In this document: piece by piece, positions 1 to 8,441 of the stretch | Layout: each line of letters begins with the position of its first letter | Numbering within the stretch: the stretch's first letter is position 1 | From: an uncultured Victivallis sp. | Lineage (GTDB): Bacteria > Verrucomicrobiota > Lentisphaeria > Victivallales > Victivallaceae | Assembly: GCA_944389815.1 (NCBI GenBank) | Contig: CALXNS010000087.1 | Span: 1 to 64,000, forward strand | DNA: 64,000 nt | Reading direction: 5' to 3' | Notes under the pieces: model-generated | The model's database searches: none | Told to the model about the DNA's origin: nothing | What the model saw: only the letters and a program-made list of their open reading frames with translations | Position numbers and translations under genes: made by a program

Positions 1-78
1 TCGCTTATTGTTTTCCGTGAAGTCATAGTGGTATTCCGCAGTTTCGCCTTTGCTGGTTTTTCGCTTTTTGACACTCAT
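1..78 (-). CDS. Tyrosine recombinase/integrase, N-terminal fragment
   Basis: Only the first 26 codons lie in the window; the gene continues leftward beyond base 1. The start is the ATG at 78-76, giving MSVKKRKTSKGETA followed by EYHYDFTENNKR. A short basic start followed by a Y-H-Y-D-F strand is typical of the N-terminal arm-binding region of phage and ICE tyrosine integrases. It is transcribed away from a tRNA 3' remnant at 212-256, has a promoter at 114-143 and repeated arm-like sites at 153-171, which is the usual layout of int next to an attachment site. No catalytic residues are visible because the gene is cut, so the family call rests on this short stretch and on context. Confidence 0.6.
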   Translation of the reverse strand, partial: MSVKKRKTSKGETAEYHYDFTENNKR

Positions 79-113
79 GAGTGACCGCCATCGGTTTGTT
101 TCCGTTTCTATCC

Positions 114-143
114 TAAAATAACATTCATGGGAAGCCATGTCAA
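114..143 (-). promoter_or_regulatory. Promoter of the integrase gene
   Basis: On the minus strand TTGACA (143-138) is followed after 17 bp by TATTTT (120-115), the latter preceded by GT and followed by A. The ATG of the integrase fragment lies about 35 bp downstream. The same GTTATTTT -10 form occurs before rpsO, dedA and the DUF4932 gene. Confidence 0.5.
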
Positions 144-152
144 ACAATAAAC

Positions 153-171
153 GCCACATTTCTGCCACATT
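153..171. repeat. Direct repeat, possible integrase arm-type sites
   Basis: GCCACATT occurs twice with an 11-bp period (153-160 and 164-171), between the integrase start and the tRNA remnant. Short direct repeats in this position are typical of arm-type sites bound by the N-terminal domain of tyrosine integrases. The function is inferred from position. Confidence 0.35.
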
Positions 172-211
172 TTTTGATTTTTAAAGTAATTTTGAGCACA
201 TAAGCTACACA

Positions 212-256
212 CTGGCAGTGTGAGGGTCAGCGGTTCAAATCCGCTATGCTCCACCA
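212..256 (+). pseudogene. 3' remnant of a tRNA-Ala(GGC)-like gene (att site)
   Basis: The segment reads as the 3' half of a tRNA: an anticodon-type loop CTGGCAG (212-218) with anticodon GGC at 214-216, variable bases 224-228, a perfect T-arm with stem AGCGG/CCGCT (229-233 and 241-245) around loop TTCAAAT, 3' acceptor strand ATGCTCC, discriminator A and encoded CCA (254-256). U70 in the acceptor strand fits the G3:U70 identity pair of tRNA-Ala. No matching 5' acceptor strand or D-arm lies upstream: the sequence there is AT-rich and belongs to the element. This is what an integrase leaves when it recombines in a tRNA gene. A restored tRNA would lie at the other end of the element, off the window. 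The tRNA-Ala identity is likely, not certain. Confidence 0.6.
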
Positions 257-268
257 GTTCGGATTCAA

Positions 269-297
269 AACCGGTCAGATTGCTGACCGGTTTTTTT
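269..297 (+). terminator. Rho-independent terminator of the original tRNA gene
   Basis: Ten-base-pair stem AACCGGTCAG/CTGACCGGTT with a four-base loop, followed by a run of T. It lies 12 bases after the CCA of the tRNA remnant and so probably belonged to the intact tRNA gene. Confidence 0.8.
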
Positions 298-370
298 GTT
301 ATACCGTCGAAGTATCCGGCATCACTCCGGCACAGCAGGAGAGTTTTTGTGCTTGAACAAGATAAAAATA

Positions 371-400
371 TCCCGCCGGTTCTGCAATGAACCGGCGGGA
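371..400 (-). terminator. Terminator of the GH35-pseudopilin-SSS-GH123 operon
   Basis: An 11-bp stem TCCCGCCGGTT/AACCGGCGGGA (371-381 and 390-400). Read on the minus strand it is followed by a T-rich tract (complement of 361-370). It lies 30 bases beyond the stop of the last operon gene. Confidence 0.75.
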
Positions 401-429
401 TGTTGAAATATTCTCCGGACGGGGAAGTT

Positions 430-3333
430 TTATTTTTGCTTCAGGAATTCAATCGCTTCGGCGAGGCGGGCGCGATGCCGTTCAAGCGCGTCGGGAAGCG
501 GATTGTATTCGTAGAGGCTGACGCTTACTTCCGCAGGAACCTTCAACAAATTCTCCACTCTCCCGCGGTCGGCGGCCGTGAGTTTCGCCTTCTTTTCTTC
601 CAGGAGGCGGGTGAGAATCCGGAAATATTCCACATCCTCCAGGCCGTCCCGCCACGCCGTCAACCGCAGCGACGGTACCGGGCCGTCCAGAATCGGCTCC
701 GCGCCAGGCTCGTAAACGGCGCGCGGCGGGTAAATCAGCGTGCCGTCTCCATTGCCGAATTCGTTGCCGGTTTCATTGAAGAAGACCGGAACTTCGTAAA
801 TGTTGCGCGCAGGATAGGCCGGTGCTTTCGTCGCGTCACACCAGAAACTCGAGGCCCAGTAAAGCGTGCCGTTCATCTTATATTGCCAGGTCTGCCACAG
901 CCAGGTGCGGAACTCCGCTCCACCGTGATCGATGAAGCCGGTCGCGTAGGGCGCGCGCGGTCCCGTGCAGACATACCACCAGAGTTCTTCGCCGGCCTCG
1001 CGGCAGACCTTCGAGGTGAAATTGACGTAGTGATTGCTGAGGAACGCCCAGATGTCGAGTCGCGACCGCCAGCGATCTTCCACCCAGAAAGGTGTCATCA
1101 TGATTTTCAGTTCCGGCGTGTATTTGCGATACCGTTCCAGACAGAGATCCGCCTGCGGGAACACGCTGACATGCGGTTCGTCCCAGGCGTAGACGAAGCC
1201 GACGTCGAGCAGGTTGTTCTCCTTGTAGAACGCTTCGAACTGCCGGGCGACCGAGGCGAACTGCGCCTCCTGTTCCGGCGTCATCGGGTCGCCGAGTTTT
1301 TTGACGCCCGGCGGAAGCGGAATGTTGATTACGAAACGTTTGAAGTGATAGGTCGAAAGAACTCGTTCCAGTTCCTTCTTGTACGCGGAGAAATCCACCT
1401 TCACTTCCGTTGAACCGTCCTCCGGCCAGCTGACCACCGGATGGTCGAACGGCGTCGGATCGTACGGTGCGACGTGACAGGAACTGAATAATTCCAGATA
1501 TTTGTCATAGACTTCGCGCTTCTCCTCTTCGGTTTTGAGGCGTTGCAGTTCGATAATGTAACGCGGCCCGAGATCGCTGGTCGCAACGGTCGAGAGCACG
1601 TCCGGCAACGCGAAATCGTAAATCCGGACCGCGACCGGAAGCTTCACGGTTTCTTCACCGAGTTTGAGTTCGAATTCTCCCCGGTAGAGCCCGGCCGGCG
1701 TCTCCGGAGTGCTGCGTATGGTAACGAGAAGCGGCGTGTTTTCTCCCGGACGAACCGGAACGCTTCCCGTTACCGGAGAGGCCGGGTCTGTCCAGTAATT
1801 GGTGGTGCTGGTTTCATCGGTCGGATTGGTGATGAAGAGATATTCCAGCAGCCGGATGTCGAAGAGGTCGGCACTGAGCACGTCGCCTGCGTCGCTCTTC
1901 AGATCGTGCGCGACAAGCTGCGCTTCCAGCGTTTGATCGCCGGTGCCGCGCAGCACGAGCTGGCGCGCCGCGGATTCGTTGCCGGCAAGATCCAGCGTGA
2001 ATGCGTCAACCGACGTTTCCGGAACCGGCCGGTAACGGTTGACGCGGTAGGAGGAGCTTGCGCTCCACAAATCCGCTCCCGGAACATTGCTGGAGAGTTT
2101 TACGCCGTGGGCGAGGTCGTCGATGACCGGAAGATTGACGTCCGCGCGAAGCAGGTTGCCGAATTTCGGATCGGAGAAGAAGAGCATCCGTTCGCCGGTT
2201 GCCGGCAGCGTGGTTGCGAGCGTGACCGCCGTCCGTGCTCCCGGTGCGACGGAAAGCGTTTCCGTTTCGGCACGTTTGACTCCGTTGTCGGAGAGCGAAA
2301 GCTGAATATTCTGCGCTTCCTTTCCCGGGTTGACGGCGTCGAGCCGGAACGTGCAGCGCATCGTCTCCGGATCATAATCGATTCCCTGAAGCTCAAGATA
2401 CGGAGCATTCCAATTTTTCCCGGCGCTCTGGATGAAAAAGGTTCGCCCGGTGGTGTGCAGCTCCTCCCCGTCGACAGTGGCCGCAAGCCGGGTGTGGTTC
2501 AATTTTCCCGGTCCGGCGGCCGGGTCGAGCGGCGTAAGCCGCAGATAGAGCGCATCGGCGGAGTCATCCGCTCCGAGCAATTCGAACGGCGTGCCGTTCT
2601 CCTTGTGTTCGCCGACGGTCTGATAATCCGTGCCGTTGCGGGAGAATTCGAGCCGGGTGTTCGAACCGTTGTAATGAATGCGCGCATTGCTGAATTTCCG
2701 TCCGGGAAGTTCATAATGCAGAACCAGCGGATCTTCCGCAGTGAATTCGGCCCGGCGGCCGATGGTCGCGACATCTTCATTCGCGTAAAAGGTGTTGCCG
2801 AAAATCGCTTCGTGACGGCGCAGCGGCAGCGCTCCTCCGATCCGGGCGGCAACCGGAGTTACTTCGCGCAGCACGAAATTGCGCATCCAGAGATCTCCGG
2901 TATGATTCTTCTGACCGCAGCGGAGGAAATTCGCGTCGCTGCCGAGCTTCTCCGGCGCCTGAAAACGGAAGGTGACGTGCCGCCAGAGCTCCGTCGGTTC
3001 CCAGAGTTCGTCCCGTCGGAACGGCAGTTCGACGAACGGCGCGCCGACCGGCCAGCCCCGGTATTTCAATTCGGTGCGGAAATCGAAATCGAGCGCATAC
3101 CATTTCCCCGGTTCAAACGTCCCGACGTGAATGGTTGCGGCGCTTTCGCCGCCGCCGCTGCCGGTGAACTGCAGTTCATCGGCGCCGTTTTTCTTCACCA
3201 CTTTGGCAGTGTTCCATTCATCGCTGGTGGAAAGCTTCCATTCTGCGGCCCCCGCCAGCGTGGCGGCGGAAGTGATGGTGATCGCGGCAAGACCGCAGCG
3301 GCAGAAAAACGGGATGGTCGGGAGAGTTCTCAT
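430..3333 (-). CDS. Secreted GH123/DUF4091-type glycoside hydrolase-like protein (1)
   Basis: 967 residues. A signal peptide (about residues 1-29, ending near LAGAAEW) predicts export. A long beta-rich N-terminal part is followed from about residue 570 by a TIM-barrel-like domain of the DUF4091/GH123 type. The vicinal Asp-Glu pair used by GH123 enzymes for substrate-assisted catalysis is visible as WDEP (D718, E719). The C-terminal WRDGLEDVEY is also typical of the family. Characterised GH123 members are beta-N-acetylgalactosaminidases; activity here is inferred. AGGAGA sits 7 bases before the ATG. The gene follows the second family member by 10 bp and shares its transcript. Many DUF4091 proteins are uncharacterised, so another exo-acting specificity is possible. 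Confidence 0.78.
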   Translation of the reverse strand: MRTLPTIPFFCRCGLAAITITSAATLAGAAEWKLSTSDEWNTAKVVKKNGADELQFTGSGGGESAATIHVGTFEPGKWYALDFDFRTELKYRGWPVGAPFVELPFRRDELWEPTELWRHVTFRFQAPEKLGSDANFLRCGQKNHTGDLWMRNFVLREVTPVAARIGGALPLRRHEAIFGNTFYANEDVATIGRRAEFTAEDPLVLHYELPGRKFSNARIHYNGSNTRLEFSRNGTDYQTVGEHKENGTPFELLGADDSADALYLRLTPLDPAAGPGKLNHTRLAATVDGEELHTTGRTFFIQSAGKNWNAPYLELQGIDYDPETMRCTFRLDAVNPGKEAQNIQLSLSDNGVKRAETETLSVAPGARTAVTLATTLPATGERMLFFSDPKFGNLLRADVNLPVIDDLAHGVKLSSNVPGADLWSASSSYRVNRYRPVPETSVDAFTLDLAGNESAARQLVLRGTGDQTLEAQLVAHDLKSDAGDVLSADLFDIRLLEYLFITNPTDETSTTNYWTDPASPVTGSVPVRPGENTPLLVTIRSTPETPAGLYRGEFELKLGEETVKLPVAVRIYDFALPDVLSTVATSDLGPRYIIELQRLKTEEEKREVYDKYLELFSSCHVAPYDPTPFDHPVVSWPEDGSTEVKVDFSAYKKELERVLSTYHFKRFVINIPLPPGVKKLGDPMTPEQEAQFASVARQFEAFYKENNLLDVGFVYAWDEPHVSVFPQADLCLERYRKYTPELKIMMTPFWVEDRWRSRLDIWAFLSNHYVNFTSKVCREAGEELWWYVCTGPRAPYATGFIDHGGAEFRTWLWQTWQYKMNGTLYWASSFWCDATKAPAYPARNIYEVPVFFNETGNEFGNGDGTLIYPPRAVYEPGAEPILDGPVPSLRLTAWRDGLEDVEYFRILTRLLEEKKAKLTAADRGRVENLLKVPAEVSVSLYEYNPLPDALERHRARLAEAIEFLKQK

Positions 3334-3343
3334 AAAGCGTCTC

Positions 3344-6235
3344 CTACGGAGTTGAAATGTTGCGGAAATATTCGATCAGCCGGGCACATGCCGCGCGTTG
3401 TCCAAGCAGAATGTTTTCATCCAGCGGTACGCACTGGGCGTTTTCCAGCCAGTTCACTGCGAGCAGTTCCTCCGCCTCGCGGAGCGCCGCAGCATGTTCT
3501 TCAGCCGCGCCGGGGCGGGTTTTCATTTGTTCGACGCACGCTTTGAGCAGCCGCAAATAGAGGTAATCCTGAACGCCTTCGCGCATGATCTCCAGCCGGA
3601 GCGACGGCGCGTAACCGCCGCCGCGGATATCCCGGTAGAGCAGAATGCCGTCGCCGCGGTTGTTCACGCTCTGCGGGTCGGTGTTCAAGTTCAAATTGGC
3701 CCACCAGCAGTTGATCCCCCAGAACAAATTGTAGTCGATGTCGTATTTCCACTGCGTCCAGAAGAGCGTCCGGTGCGCCAGGGCCGGGGCGTCGATCACG
3801 TTGCAGCTCGGCTGCGGCGGATAGACGATGTTGAAATAGACGCCGATCTTTTTGCCCCGGGCTTTCAGTTGTTTCATATACTCCAGCCAGCGTTCCTGTT
3901 CGAGGAAGGCGCTGGAGAAGTAGAAGAGATCGACGTCGTCGGCGTAGAAATCGACGTAATCGGTGCCGAACCCCGCCTTATGGAACGCCACCGCGAATTT
4001 CACCCCCGACTTGTCCCGCACGCTGCGGATGAAGTCGAGCACGCGCTGATCGTTCTTTTCCACCTCGTCGTAGTAGGCGTAGACGCTGGAAAGCAGCCCC
4101 TCCTTCTTCAATTGCGCCGCGTTGGCGAGCATGGTTTCGACGACCATCTCGCGGTAGGCGTCGCCCGAAGGGAGTTTGCCGTCGGTGTAGAATTTTTCCA
4201 GCCACTCCACATACGGAATGCCGGCGAGCGTAAGATAGTTGAATTTTTCGATCTGCTGCCGGTAGAAACGGTTGAGGCGGTAGTCGAAATCATCCATGTA
4301 ACGCGGATGACTCAGCCCCGGCGAGGCGTAGAATCCCCGATCGATCAGGAACTGCTGAATCTCCTCTTCCAGCTCCGGGCGGTAATCGGGGAGCGCGCGC
4401 AATTCCTGGGTGAAGACGCCGACGATCGCGACCGCATCGAATTTATCCGGCAGCGTGAAGTTGAAAACGTGAAGATTTGCATCGATGCTGCGGGGCTCCT
4501 TTCCGTCCGCGGCAAATTCCACGCATACCGTGTAATTCCCCGGCGCGAGATCCGGCGGGATTTTGAAATTGATCCACCAGCTGCGGCTGTCGTCGGCGGG
4601 GGTGATGTCGAGCCGGGTGTTCTTGCTCAGAAGATCCGGCACGATATCCGCCCCCGAAACGATATCCTCGATGCTGTAGATGACCGCTTCGGTTGGAATA
4701 GATTTCCCTTCGGCGTTCCGCAGCGTGAAGTTCTTCACTTGAGCGTTTTTCAACGCTCCGAAGAGCGTCGAGGCGGTCAACTGGAAATTCAAAAATTCAT
4801 TCCGCGCACCGCTCAATTCAAATGGTGCCGCCGGATTGAGTTCCTCCGGCAGCCGGGCGCGGTTGTAAATTTTCCGGGTCGATGGCGTCAGATAAAGGAA
4901 ATAATCGTCCTTCAATGCCTCAGCAAGCACGCCGCAGCGATTGAGAATATCCAGTTTCACCACGAGTTTGTCAATCTGACCGAGTTCGGCGCAGAGCTGT
5001 TCGAATCCGGCCCGGTCCTGTTTGGAATTCGCCTCTTTCCCGAGCGCTTCGATCCGGTCGCGGGTCCGACCGAGTTTTTCTGAATTCATGGCGTCAAGTT
5101 TTTCCAGCAACTCCAGCGCCTTCCGCGCCGGAGCGTCGGCGAGAACCGGCGCCGGTTCGCTCATGGAGAGCACTTCGTCGGTCCCGCGGCGCACGACGCC
5201 GAATGCAATGGCGGTCGCGTCCTCCGGAAGTTCGAACACAGCTTCATCGCTAGAATCGGCCGTCGTCGGCTGGAGCCGGGGTTGTTCCGGTTCCACCGGA
5301 GTGAAGATCGCCACTGCGGCGCATTCATCGTCGGCGGGGGCGGGCGTCAGGTGGATCGTATTTTTCCCCGCACGGAGATCGAGACTGCGTCGGTCGTCGA
5401 GCACCACGTGCAGCGGCAGAGCTTCCGTAAGCGAGGTGTACGGTTCCAGTTGAACGAGCGCGGCGCTGTCGGGGGCGGGTACGACGCGCTCCCGGACGCG
5501 GAGTTGAAGTTTCGTGTCGACGCTGTCCGGAATGTTGTTGAGAATGATTGCGAACGTACGCTGCGAATTTCCCTTCCAGATGTGGTAGCGCGCGTCATAG
5601 AGAAAGAGCGGCGCATTCACTCCGGTGAATTCCACCACGCCGAAATTCCGGAACACCCGGAAACTCTCCGCGTCGGGCGTCATCCGTTCCCGGGAGTTGC
5701 GGTTCGGGTCGAACCCGAGCCGCGGCGGGAGTTGCCGGAGGCCGGAACCATAGTCGTAAAGCGTTTGCGCAAAACACTCCTGCGGCAACAGGAGAAAGAG
5801 TTGTTCGAATTCCAGTTTTTCCGGGTGCGGCGTATGATAGTTCACCGTGATCTCAAATCCCTCTTCGGCATCGACCCGGATCGTCAATTTGAACTCACAC
5901 TCGCCGCGGTCACGTTCTACCGTGAGCGTGTCGCCGGCAAATGTGCATTCGTCGGCGGTCAGGGCCGGGAGGTAGCCTTCGTTCGCGTAGGTTTTCGACC
6001 ACCCCTCCGCCACCAGAAGCGGCATGAAGTCGTCCACGAGAATCTCGTCTTTCCAGAGCAGACGGAGCCGTTCATTCTGAAGCTCCGCCCGGTACATGCC
6101 TGCGGTGACGGCGTGCGGGTTCGCTGTGGATTGTTCCGTTTCGCCGGCGGCCATGGCGGGCACGGCAGAAAACGTGCCCGCAAACAGCACCAGGAGCAGG
6201 AGATATTTTTTCAGCACCGGGCGGTAATCTTGCAT
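3344..6235 (-). CDS. Secreted GH123/DUF4091-type glycoside hydrolase-like protein (2)
   Basis: 963 residues with a signal peptide ending at about PAMAAG (residue 30). The N-terminal half is beta-rich, the middle (about 370-430) is helical, and the C-terminal part from about 590 is the DUF4091/GH123 barrel. The Asp-Glu pair is present as YYDEV (D723, E724), and aromatic residues (FYFSSAF, FWGINCWWANL) could line a glycan pocket. The end GVQDYLYLRLL is the family signature. It is a diverged paralogue of the next gene, which suggests two linkages or two steps of one glycan. AAAGGAG precedes the ATG, and an own promoter lies at 6272-6300 in addition to read-through from the symporter gene. Confidence 0.78.
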   Translation of the reverse strand: MQDYRPVLKKYLLLLVLFAGTFSAVPAMAAGETEQSTANPHAVTAGMYRAELQNERLRLLWKDEILVDDFMPLLVAEGWSKTYANEGYLPALTADECTFAGDTLTVERDRGECEFKLTIRVDAEEGFEITVNYHTPHPEKLEFEQLFLLLPQECFAQTLYDYGSGLRQLPPRLGFDPNRNSRERMTPDAESFRVFRNFGVVEFTGVNAPLFLYDARYHIWKGNSQRTFAIILNNIPDSVDTKLQLRVRERVVPAPDSAALVQLEPYTSLTEALPLHVVLDDRRSLDLRAGKNTIHLTPAPADDECAAVAIFTPVEPEQPRLQPTTADSSDEAVFELPEDATAIAFGVVRRGTDEVLSMSEPAPVLADAPARKALELLEKLDAMNSEKLGRTRDRIEALGKEANSKQDRAGFEQLCAELGQIDKLVVKLDILNRCGVLAEALKDDYFLYLTPSTRKIYNRARLPEELNPAAPFELSGARNEFLNFQLTASTLFGALKNAQVKNFTLRNAEGKSIPTEAVIYSIEDIVSGADIVPDLLSKNTRLDITPADDSRSWWINFKIPPDLAPGNYTVCVEFAADGKEPRSIDANLHVFNFTLPDKFDAVAIVGVFTQELRALPDYRPELEEEIQQFLIDRGFYASPGLSHPRYMDDFDYRLNRFYRQQIEKFNYLTLAGIPYVEWLEKFYTDGKLPSGDAYREMVVETMLANAAQLKKEGLLSSVYAYYDEVEKNDQRVLDFIRSVRDKSGVKFAVAFHKAGFGTDYVDFYADDVDLFYFSSAFLEQERWLEYMKQLKARGKKIGVYFNIVYPPQPSCNVIDAPALAHRTLFWTQWKYDIDYNLFWGINCWWANLNLNTDPQSVNNRGDGILLYRDIRGGGYAPSLRLEIMREGVQDYLYLRLLKACVEQMKTRPGAAEEHAAALREAEELLAVNWLENAQCVPLDENILLGQRAACARLIEYFRNISTP

Positions 6236-6271
6236 GAGAGTAGTGCTCCTTTCAGCAATTGTAATAATGAT

Positions 6272-6300
6272 AATATAACCAATACAATCGAATCAATCAA
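6272..6300 (-). promoter_or_regulatory. Internal promoter before the GH123-like pair
   Basis: On the minus strand TTGATT (6300-6295), 17-bp spacer, TATATT (6277-6272), 37 bp before the start at 6235. It lies in the 69-bp gap after the symporter gene and would give the two hydrolase genes a separate transcript. Confidence 0.55.
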
Positions 6301-6304
6301 CCAG

Positions 6305-8332
6305 TCAGTTTTTCCGCTGTTCGTCAGGCGCGGGCACGAACCCGTCATCCTGCGCATGTACCGGGTTGCGCAGTCTGCGATACATTTCCCGCAGATCGCG
6401 GATCCCGCCCCAGGTCATCCAGATTGCGGTGATCGGCGCGAGCACCACGTGAACCAGCAGATAAAACATCATCCAGTTGAACCACATGTCTCCATCCCAC
6501 GCTTCAAACCCCAGTCCCGGAAACGCGAGCGCCAGAATGTTGTACGCAGTAATCACCACGAAACAGAGCGTCCAGAACGCCGTCCAGGAGAAAACCGAAA
6601 CCGAAACGATTTTGTCGCGCAGCGTGAACTCCTCGTCAAATCCGAGGAACAGCCGCTTGTACCAGCTGATCTTGTTCGACGGTTTCTCGTCGGCCACACC
6701 GGTGTCGGCTTCGGCGTATATGCCGCGATGAAGCATCTTATCCATGTTGAATGGCTTTCGGCAGCTCAGGAACGAGACCAGTACGTAGACTCCTCCGGCG
6801 CAGAGCACGGCGATCAAGCTCATCCATGCGCCGTTGAGCGGGCATTTATCCACCGCTTCCGCGAGCACTGCCGAATTCGGGAAGAGTTCCAGCAGCAGAT
6901 TGCGGGCGATTTTCCATCCCCGCGCATCCATCAGAATGATCGAGATCAGCGAGAGCGTCGCCCCGGTCGCCACTCCACTCCATGCGCCGGCGCGCGTGCC
7001 GCGTTTCCAGTAGAGTCCGCCGATGATCGCACACCCGGCGCCGGCGCTGAAGAAGGTGCCGGTGATCATCTGGAACATGTTGATGTATTCATTCTGCTGA
7101 TAACAGAGGCTGAAGACGAATCCGAAAACCGCCACCCCGAGAATCGACAGCCGCAACAACAGAAGATGTATCCGCGCACTGACCGGTTTCCCGTAGAGCG
7201 GCAGCACGATGTCCTGAATGAAGATCGAGCCCCAGCTGTGCAGATAAGTCGTATCGGTCGAGAGCATGAAGAAGAACGCCACCGCCGCGAAAAGCCCCTT
7301 GAGCCCGATCGGCAGGAAATGACTCGCCGCCATCGGCATCGCCATCTGGTCGGCGGTCTGGGCGGAATAAGCGGCCAGTTCGCTGTTGATTGCGAGCTGT
7401 TCGGAGGCGAAGGCCGGGTGGGTGAGGAAGGTGTAGGCGCCGAGCGAAATCATCGCCGAGAACATCGTAATCGACAACATCCGCCAGGTCGAGAGAATAT
7501 TGCCCATCTTCGCCTCGTGCGGATTGACCGCCGAGGCCGAATACCCCTGATTGCCCTGCCATGAACCGTATCCGTAAACGATCAAGATCAAGTTGATCAA
7601 AATGAACCAGATGTTGAAGTCGCTCACATCGAATGAGTCAAACGGGTTCACATAGGATTTCCCCGGCGGCTGCGCGAGCAGCGCCCCGCGGAATTGATCC
7701 ATCGTGAAGAGGCAGACCACCGAAATGCCGACCACCACGCACATGAAATAGCCGAAGAGCGATTGAATCATGTCGGTAATCATGTTCTGCACCTGACCGC
7801 CGCTGATGGTGATCGCCGCGGCGCTGCCGAGGAAGAGAATCATCAAAATCGGATAGAGTTCGACGCCGTTGATTTCGGCGGGCAGTCCGAGAAACGCAAT
7901 GAAGAAGTGCGCGCTGACCGCCGGGAAGATTCCGAAATTGATGATCCCCGACAGCCAGCAGAGAATCCCCATGACCACCCGGAACGAACGGCAGTAACGG
8001 ATTTCGAAAAACTGCGCCAGCGTGAGAACCTTGGTCTGTCGGTAACGGTAGAAGACGAAGCCGGATAAACTAAGAATCGTCATGGCCAGCGTGATGATCT
8101 GCCCCCACCACGACACCGCCCAGCCCGCGTGGCGGTAATTCTGCAGCGCGACCGCCAGCGTAATCAGCCCCATTCCGGCCATGCCGTTGGCCGAGGAGAG
8201 CAGATAACGGCCGCCGGTGCGCCCCGCGGCGAGAAAGTCGGCGACGCTGCGGATGTATTTTTGTGAAAAAAAACAGAAGATCGCAATCACTACGATCGGA
8301 ATTGAAAAGAGAAACCAGTCGATCGGCTGCAT
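6305..8332 (-). CDS. Sodium:solute symporter (SSS) family transporter
   Basis: 675 residues, polytopic, about 13-14 hydrophobic segments. The start (PIDWFLFSIPIVVIA) and the early FLAAGRTGGRYLLSSANGM segment are typical of SSS transporters, where this region contributes to the substrate and sodium sites. A cytoplasmic loop (about residues 535-580) separates the last helices, and the tail is hydrophilic. It presumably imports the sugar released outside by the operon's hydrolases, using the sodium gradient. It lies between the pseudopilin and the GH123-like genes on the same strand. GAAGGT precedes the ATG at 8332. The substrate cannot be read from sequence; the neighbours argue for a mono- or disaccharide. 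Confidence 0.85.
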   Translation of the reverse strand: MQPIDWFLFSIPIVVIAIFCFFSQKYIRSVADFLAAGRTGGRYLLSSANGMAGMGLITLAVALQNYRHAGWAVSWWGQIITLAMTILSLSGFVFYRYRQTKVLTLAQFFEIRYCRSFRVVMGILCWLSGIINFGIFPAVSAHFFIAFLGLPAEINGVELYPILMILFLGSAAAITISGGQVQNMITDMIQSLFGYFMCVVVGISVVCLFTMDQFRGALLAQPPGKSYVNPFDSFDVSDFNIWFILINLILIVYGYGSWQGNQGYSASAVNPHEAKMGNILSTWRMLSITMFSAMISLGAYTFLTHPAFASEQLAINSELAAYSAQTADQMAMPMAASHFLPIGLKGLFAAVAFFFMLSTDTTYLHSWGSIFIQDIVLPLYGKPVSARIHLLLLRLSILGVAVFGFVFSLCYQQNEYINMFQMITGTFFSAGAGCAIIGGLYWKRGTRAGAWSGVATGATLSLISIILMDARGWKIARNLLLELFPNSAVLAEAVDKCPLNGAWMSLIAVLCAGGVYVLVSFLSCRKPFNMDKMLHRGIYAEADTGVADEKPSNKISWYKRLFLGFDEEFTLRDKIVSVSVFSWTAFWTLCFVVITAYNILALAFPGLGFEAWDGDMWFNWMMFYLLVHVVLAPITAIWMTWGGIRDLREMYRRLRNPVHAQDDGFVPAPDEQRKN

Positions 8333-8382
8333 GTTCTATACCTTCAATGTTGGCCGGGAAAAACGCGAATGAAATCTGAAGC

Positions 8383-8420
8383 CGCGGCGGCGGGGAACGT
8401 CGCACCATGCCGCCGCCGCG
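8383..8420 (-). promoter_or_regulatory. GC-rich hairpin between pseudopilin and symporter genes
   Basis: A perfect 11-bp stem CGCGGCGGCGG (8383-8393) / CCGCCGCCGCG (8410-8420) in the 109-bp gap. No T-run follows on the minus strand, so it is not a simple terminator. It could protect the 3' end of a processed pseudopilin mRNA or attenuate read-through into the symporter gene. Confidence 0.5.
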
Positions 8421-8441
8421 CTCCGCAAAACAGCGATTACA

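Noticed and set aside
5282-7564. A 760-codon open plus-strand frame opposite the GH123-like and symporter genes
   Set aside because: It is antisense to well-supported genes, rich in Arg/His/Pro with no recognisable domain, and spans a real intergenic promoter. Many such long shadows occur here (for example 1543-3546, 34146-35330, 42214-43932, 55685-57565) because of GC-biased third positions.
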